From Strongyloides papillosus (Eukaryota > Nematoda > Chromadorea > Rhabditida > Strongyloididae): a stretch of DNA of 64,000 bases. Position numbers and translations under genes: made by a program. The stretch covers positions 1,612,001-1,676,000 of the forward strand of contig SRSI01000048.1 in the NCBI GenBank assembly GCA_005656395.1, written 5' to 3'. The notes below the pieces were generated by a model. That model worked only from the letters and a program-made list of their open reading frames with translations. It had not been told where the DNA came from and did no database searches. This document shows positions 60,456-64,000 of this stretch, piece by piece (the stretch's first letter is position 1; every line of letters starts with the position of its first letter).

Positions 60456-63400
60456 ATGTATGGTTCGATAGCTTCAAAATCACCTATAGAGTCTTCTTTT
60501 TTGGAAGAAAACTTTGAAATTAAAAAGAAGTGTCTTATTGAATTAATAAAAAATTGGAATGAAAATAGGCTGGAGTTATTTGCTATTTCAATGCCATGAA
60601 GATGATGTAAGAATATTAAATATTTTTTAAAGATTTTATTTTTTTAGAGTCTTGAAATTTATGGTGCTATGAGATTTTATTTTCGTGATACAGGTGAAAA
60701 AGTTTTTTCTAAATGTATAAGAGTCTCATCCACAGCTACAACTGAGACTGTCATTGAGGCATTGATAGAAAAATTTAGACCAGATATGAAAATGTTAACT
60801 ACTCCTGAATATTCTTTATGGGAGGCTCATGAAAATGGTAATGAAAGAAAACTGGAGGCAGATGAAAAACCTTTACTTGTGCAATTAAATTGGCATAAAG
60901 ACGATAGAGATGGTAGATTTATATTAAAAAATGATAAGTGAACCTGAAAAAATAAATCGAAATACTGGAAGATTTTCGAAAGAGACTTAAAAATGAATTA
61001 AAAAAGAGATCTAAAAGTACTGATAACATAAGAGGATCACATTCAAAATTGTTTGAGGAAACAAAGACTGTCACAGAAGAGGTGTTTAGTGATGCATCAA
61101 GTAATCCCTTCAATAGAACAATATCAAATCCTGAGGTTGTTATGAAAAAACGACGAGAACAAAAACTGGAGAGCAAACTTAGAGAAATAATGTCTACAAA
61201 TGGTGGATCATTAAAAATATATGGTTATAATATTAATCCATTTAAAAATTATGTCTCAATACTTGTATCAGTTTTTGATAGAACATCAAAAATATTACTC
61301 GAAGCATTACAAAAATATGGTCTTGAAAGTGAAGATCCATCAAATTATATATTGACACAGGTATAGTGATTAGTTTGCCTTAACATTCCTAATAATTTGT
61401 TAATTCTTTCTTACAATAGTGTCAAAAAACCGTGAAGATACAATATTTGACCTTCTCTGAGATACAAAAGAAGTATTTTTACTTCACTGGTAATGGCATT
61501 TAAAATCCTATTACACTTATAAAGAAAGAATTACTTTTACTTTTATTATTTCCTTTTATACAATTATTACTAATCTTTTTGCCATTTCTTTTAGAAAATT
61601 GTGCCACATAACTCTGTAAACTAGTATGTCTAAATCTTTTTCTGACCTTCGAGGAGATGAGACAGAGGATATAGGTGGTGGTATGTTGAATGAAAGAGTA
61701 TTAGATGGAGATGAATGTCCTTTATTGAATCTTCTTAATCATAGAGAAAAGAAACAAGATAATAAGTCATTGAATGGTATGTTTGTTTTTATTAATTTTT
61801 ATTTATTTTTATGATTTTATTTATATTACTAATATACTATAAAACATATTTTATTGTCTAATAATAATCTATTGTTTTATGTCACTCATAAAAATCAAGC
61901 AATATTTTTTCTTATAGGTTACTTGTAAAATAATTTAACATTTTATTTGACGCCTTTATTAATTCTGTTGTTTTACTAAAATTTAGTATTAAATACCAGC
62001 AGGGTTTTGTATAACACCTAGTTATACTTTTATTGAGTTTCATTATCTTTTTAATTAGAAAAAGGATTTTTAATTGTGTTAATGACATTTAATTTATAGA
62101 AAGTGTGACTTTCTTTGTAGAGTGTGATATTATATGATATATTTTACAATTATCACATTAGTTTTAGTTTCTTAGTCTTCTAAATAAAATTCTTTAAATT
62201 CTTATATTTTATTATATAAAAATTCATTAAATTTTGACTATAAGCCTTTTTTTACTATAAATTATTTTGACCTTGAGCTGTGTACCTTATTGCTTATCCA
62301 TATATAGTAAATTTTACTGATTCACCACAATTATGATATTATTTTTCAATGTTTTATTATATATCTAAGTAATTTGTATTTTTTTAGAGGAAATTATTTT
62401 TACATTAAGGCGTCGCCCTCTGTCTAAAATGCCTCCACAAACAATTATGCCTACCAAACAAACTACATCATCTCCTATTTATCAACATTTAAATAAGCAT
62501 TCTTTGACGCATTTAACAACATCACAATATCAACAACCTCCAGGTATATCACCATCTAATTCATGTACTTCTTCGTCACCCATAATGTATTGTGGTAATG
62601 TACAAAAGTCAATTTGTCAAAGACCAGCTCTCGTTCCAATTAATCATTTAACAGGAAAAGAAAACCATGATTCCACTATATTTATTCAACCCAACGTAAC
62701 GATTATTGGATCAAATCCGGATTTAGCACAGCCACAAAATCAAGCAATATTAGTATGTTACATTTTTTTTTAATTAATCATTTTTTGTGTTTAGTTAACT
62801 GGTCAAAATGTAATTCCCAGACACTGTTTGATCTCATTTTCTGATGGAGGTGTTTCAATCACACCACTAGATGGAAGAGGTATAGTTGAAGTGAATGATA
62901 GGAAAATTATCTCAACAACGTTACTTAAAGATGGCTTTACTATTAAAATTGGAAATGTAAACTATTTTAAATTCTATTCAAACTATGTAAGTTCAAAAAT
63001 CATATTCTTCATTTTTATAGTTCCTTAAAAATTTATTTATGATTCATCAGGTCTCTTTATTTTAATATCATGATATTTATCATCCTGATAAAAAGACTGT
63101 AAATATAATGTCATATATATAACAAAGTTTATACTTTTTAATAGCTATTGTTAACAACGATCTAAGAGAATTTTTCTTATTTTCTCTATTCCCTTACATA
63201 ACTAAACTCTTATTCAATTTTATAATAGTCCACTTCAATTGTTAATATATTACAATATGAAGCATTATTCTTCATTCCAACTTACTGTCTAATTTATTCT
63301 TTTTACAAAATATTTTTTCAAATATTGCACATTACTTTTATTGACCATTCGAAAGATATTATTTAATATTTTATGTTGAAAAAATAAATATAAAATGTGT

Positions 63401-64000
63401 TATAAATTTTAATAAAGTGTTATTTATATGTATATAGAAGTGATTAAAGAAAAATAAAATGAAATTTTTTCTTCATTGTTATAAATATAATTTTTTTATT
63501 ACAGAATCAAAATATATATTTTCCTAACAACAGCAGCTTATCAGGAAGCCATCACATACAATCGACATCACATTCAGTTAACGAGTAAGTTAAATAAAAA
63601 TTTATAATTTTACTTAACAAATACGTTGTTGTTGTAATATATATTTATACATTACTTTGAATATTTTAAAATATTTTAGCATATTTTAACTCGAAAACCA
63701 TATGAAGCATTTTATATACTTATATATGTATACTATATATGCGTAATGTGTATTGAAAAAAATATTCATTTTCGATGAAATATATATAATACCTTTTTAT
63801 ACCTCTAAATGATAAGGAATATAATATTCAATACTTTGTACATACATCATTTATTATTTTTAACTGTTTATTTTATGGTAGATAACTTAATGTTGCCATA
63901 TATTCTTTTATCCCAATATATGGTATAGTATTCTATAACATACCTTTTTCTTGAAATTCAAAATATTATTGTTATAAACTTTCTATTTTTATACTATACT
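60456..64000 (+). pseudogene. Second afadin-like gene, 5' part, frameshifted; continues beyond window
   Basis: Paralogue of the 3.4-7.8 kb gene. Exons by comparison: 60456-60606, 60648-61360, 61595-61776, 62388-62752, 62795-62986 and 63505-63584, then an intron running to the window end. RA1, RA2 and FHA are present (GRGIVEVND, PRHCLISFSDG). The residues are close to copy 1, for example MRFYFRDTGEKVFSKCIRVS. Four single-base insertions break the frame: near 60589 (exon 1), 60937 and 60975 (exon 2) and within 61595-61625 (exon 3). Introns are longer (up to ~610 bp), and two extra introns lie in and just after the FHA region. All splice sites are intact. DIL and PDZ, if present, lie outside. 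It is probably a recently disabled copy; base-call errors are the alternative. Confidence 0.7.

Overview
The window looks like nuclear DNA from a small, very AT-rich nematode, most likely of the Strongyloides/Parastrongyloides group. I base this on overall composition, introns that are nearly all 38-60 bp with GT...TTTTAG borders, nematode-type orthologues (a tandem two-module cystathionine beta-synthase, an AFD-1-like afadin, an SPC-1-like alpha-spectrin) and several small secreted-protein genes. The species call is inference; no marker such as rRNA is present. No tRNA, rRNA, CRISPR array or prokaryotic operon was seen.

Layout. 0.8-2.5 kb: a broken secreted-protein gene (+). 3.4-7.8 kb: an intact six-exon afadin gene (+) with RA, FHA, DIL and PDZ regions. 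9.3-9.8 kb: two exons of an HP1-like chromo-shadow protein (-). 10.3-12 kb: degenerate satellite. 14.1-15.7 kb: two intact small membrane or secreted genes (-). 16.3-16.9 kb: a foldback element. 17.6-19.6 kb: a broken type I membrane protein gene (-). 19.6-20.2 kb: a dispersed repeat. 20.7-26.2 kb: a full-size ABCA transporter (-). 26.3-31.6 kb: repeats, namely a ~520-bp satellite, a 1.45-kb long-inverted-repeat element inserted at a TA inside a second copy of the dispersed repeat, and a second foldback element. 31.8-32.0 kb: a tiny secreted acidic peptide gene (-).

33.1-57 kb is gene-dense and mostly housekeeping: cystathionine beta-synthase (+), an F-box-like protein (+), a small CxxC/LITAF-like protein (-), an S28 serine carboxypeptidase (+), a tetraspanin (+), a CMC2-type mitochondrial twin CX9C protein (+), an unrecognised multipass membrane protein (-), a short KDM5-type histone demethylase (-), a single-exon 7.3-kb alpha-spectrin gene (+) and a second S28 carboxypeptidase (-) with a hydrophobic C-terminal tail. 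60.5 kb to the window end: a second, frameshifted afadin copy (+) that runs off the edge.

Functionally, afadin and alpha-spectrin both belong to the cortical or junctional cytoskeleton, but they lie 40 kb apart and nothing shows co-regulation. The large ORFs of spectrin (7.3 kb) and ABCA (5.2 kb) are uninterrupted, so base-calling looks good and the broken genes are more likely real pseudogenes than sequencing error. I found no clearly unprecedented system. The best leads are the decaying afadin paralogue, the apparent swap of the degenerate module in cystathionine beta-synthase, the short KDM5, and the foldback element whose empty site is preserved in a paralogous repeat.
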